From an uncultured Erysipelotrichaceae bacterium (GTDB lineage: Bacteria; Bacillota_I; Bacilli_A; Erysipelotrichales; Coprobacillaceae), in contig UQVG01000026.1 in assembly GCA_900544435.1 (NCBI GenBank), positions 1-13,445 on the forward strand: a stretch of DNA of 13,445 nt, in the 5' to 3' direction. The notes beneath the pieces were generated by a model, which was not told where the DNA came from, made no database searches, and saw only the letters and a list, made by a program, of their open reading frames with translations. The position numbers and the translations under genes were made by a program. Shown piece after piece: positions 12,493 to 13,445 of this stretch (the first letter of the stretch is position 1; each line of letters opens with the position of its first letter).

Positions 12493-12984
12493 TTATAATT
12501 CAAAAATATGATTTAATAGTTCTATTCCTGTTTTTGTTTTAAAAACATTCTTTTTCATTTTTTCGATAGCTTCTTTAGTTAAATTCGATTCATCACCATT
12601 TACTAAAAAATCAGCTTCTAATAAAATTTGATAATCTAAACCATCTACATCTTTATACGTATGATGATGTCCTACTAAATAAACCACACGTTCAATAAAA
12701 GCTTCATCTAAAGGATAATTTTTTAAGAAATCTTTTACTAAAGCTGGTCCTTCTTGTTCTTGTAAATAACCTGCAGAATTTCCATATTTTTCACGACACA
12801 TTGGACAAGCTATATCATGAACAATAGCAGCTACTTCTAGTATTTCTTGTTCTCTTTTTTCTAGATGTTCTAATTTTCCAATAATACGTGCATATTGATG
12901 CACTTTTAAAAAATGAGCAACATCATGTTTGATTTTATTTCCTTGAGTATATAAAATCATGTCTTGTTCAATTTCTTCAATCAT
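12493..12984 (-). CDS. HD-domain phosphohydrolase-like protein with a CPMC motif
   Basis: A 163-residue single-domain HD protein. Metal ligands of the HD fold are visible: H24 in DVAHFLKV, the H56-D57 pair in AAIVHDIA, His residues in GHHHTY (105-110) and D125 in EADFL. HD proteins usually hydrolyse nucleotides or phosphodiesters in the cytoplasm; the substrate is unknown. A CPMC motif (60-63), three residues after the HD pair, is unusual for a plain HD protein and could bind metal or be redox active. The start is the ATG at 12984 with GGAG 7 nt upstream. A TTG at 13005 in frame is rejected. The start codon overlaps the end of the Cys-rich redox gene by 8 nt, so the two are coupled. Confidence 0.88.
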   Translation of the reverse strand: MIEEIEQDMILYTQGNKIKHDVAHFLKVHQYARIIGKLEHLEKREQEILEVAAIVHDIACPMCREKYGNSAGYLQEQEGPALVKDFLKNYPLDEAFIERVVYLVGHHHTYKDVDGLDYQILLEADFLVNGDESNLTKEAIEKMKKNVFKTKTGIELLNHIFEL

Positions 12985-13375
12985 TTTCTTTCTCCATTTG
13001 ATCAATAAGTTCGATTACTTCTTGAATCATCCCATCACAATGAGGTTTCTTTTGTCCACCATTCTTTGCATTTTCTTTAAGTAAATCTGCACAATTAATA
13101 AGTCCATGATGATTATTAGAAATTGTTTTGATAAATTGGTTCACTTTTGCTGGTGAATCAATTCCTTTTGCTCCTAAAATCATTAAACCACTGGTAATAG
13201 CACCACAAACACTCCCACATTTCATGCCACCACCAAAGTTACATGCCAAATGATTAGCAAGTTCTTTATCGATTCCTAAATCATCGGCATAAACTTCCAT
13301 AATTGTTTGTGCACAATTATGGACCATGGGTGTAGCATTTCTTAATTCTTTTGCTTTTTCTATATGTTTATTCAT
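12977..13375 (-). CDS. C_GCAxxG_C_C family redox protein
   Basis: A 132-residue protein of the C_GCAxxG_C_C family (putative redox-active protein of anaerobes). The conserved framework is present: C21 in NCAQTI, then NFGGGMKCGSVCGAITSGLMILG (46-68) with C53 and C57, a C95 in NCADLL, and C113 in PHCDGM; C45 lies just before the Gly cluster. In the consensus the region reads GGGMG-x-G-x-x-CGAVTGA, so C53 is an extra Cys. The function of the family is not established; the Cys pattern suggests a metal site or thiol redox centre in the cytoplasm. The ATG at 13375 has GAAAG and AAAGGAA upstream. The HD gene overlaps its end by 8 nt. A TATAAT (13411-13406) lies upstream. Confidence 0.9.
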   Translation of the reverse strand: MNKHIEKAKELRNATPMVHNCAQTIMEVYADDLGIDKELANHLACNFGGGMKCGSVCGAITSGLMILGAKGIDSPAKVNQFIKTISNNHHGLINCADLLKENAKNGGQKKPHCDGMIQEVIELIDQMEKEND

Positions 13376-13405
13376 CTTTCAAATTCCTTTTCTTTTTATA
13401 TCTTT

Positions 13406-13411
13406 ATTATA
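13406..13411 (-). promoter_or_regulatory. -10 box for the C_GCAxxG / HD operon
   Basis: A perfect TATAAT on the minus strand, about 30 nt before the ATG at 13375. The best -35 candidate (TTTATT, 16 nt upstream) is weak. Confidence 0.5.
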
Positions 13412-13445
13412 ACGAATTTTTATTTTGAATAAATCTTTTTTTGCC

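Noticed and set aside
12985..13005. TTG start adding seven residues to the HD protein
   Set aside because: GGAG lies within that extension and is spaced for the ATG at 12984.
1..13445. Mobile elements, CRISPR array, toxin-antitoxin or phage-defence genes
   Set aside because: No transposase, integrase, direct-repeat array or defence motif was seen; gene content and base composition look uniform and chromosomal.

Overview
This window is an AT-rich stretch (roughly 30% G+C by eye) with strong AAGGAGG-type ribosome binding sites, canonical sigma-A promoters (often extended TGN -10 boxes), a T-box, a lysine riboswitch and a CIRCE element. That combination points to a low-GC Firmicute. The gene content (stand-alone flavodiiron protein, C_GCAxxG_C_C protein, DUF1295 membrane protein, oxygen-sensitive lifestyle genes) fits an anaerobic gut Erysipelotrichia or Clostridia-like bacterium. 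The lineage is an inference, not a match. I see no phage, insertion sequence, CRISPR or tRNA/rRNA gene. It reads as ordinary chromosome rather than an accessory island.

Layout. (1) 1-181: a CIRCE operator on a leftward promoter that serves a chaperone gene outside the window, plus rightward promoters. (2) 182-1483 (+): a two-gene membrane operon (DUF1295 protein and an unknown five-helix protein), closed by a strong terminator. (3) 1577-2740 (+): flavodiiron protein. (4) 3989-2765 (-): a tightly overlapped operon, ABM-fold monooxygenase-like protein / nitroreductase / peptide-deformylase-like protein, with a 14-bp palindromic operator near its start site. (5) 5251-4076 (-): shikimate dehydrogenase behind a T-box leader whose specifier reads as TTC (Phe). 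(6) 6635-5304 (-): AEC-family transporter and GNAT acetyltransferase. (7) 7527-6805 (-): a Pr6Pr-family membrane protein on its own promoter with a very short leader. (8) 9293-7534 (-): NhaC-family transporter behind a lysine riboswitch, so most likely a lysine transporter. (9) 9354-10370 (+): M42 aminopeptidase, divergent from the riboswitch. (10) 11518-10395 (-): GNAT and pentapeptide-repeat protein with an ATGA overlap. (11) 12362-11547 (-): Cof-type HAD phosphatase. (12) 13375-12493 (-): C_GCAxxG_C_C redox protein overlapping an HD-domain protein.

Functionally the window mixes redox and oxygen defence (flavodiiron, nitroreductase, ABM, C_GCAxxG) with amino-acid economy (Phe T-box on aroE, lysine riboswitch on the transporter, M42 peptidase). 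Most genes are short independent transcription units. In three places the terminator hairpin contains the stop codon(s), and at both convergent junctions one perfect palindrome carries the stop codons of both genes. Six start sites are set here from the ribosome binding site and differ from the longest open frame: 4942, 7482, 9030, 9354, 11018 and 12984. I did not find a clearly new multi-gene system. The points most worth checking are regulatory logic and two divergent family members.
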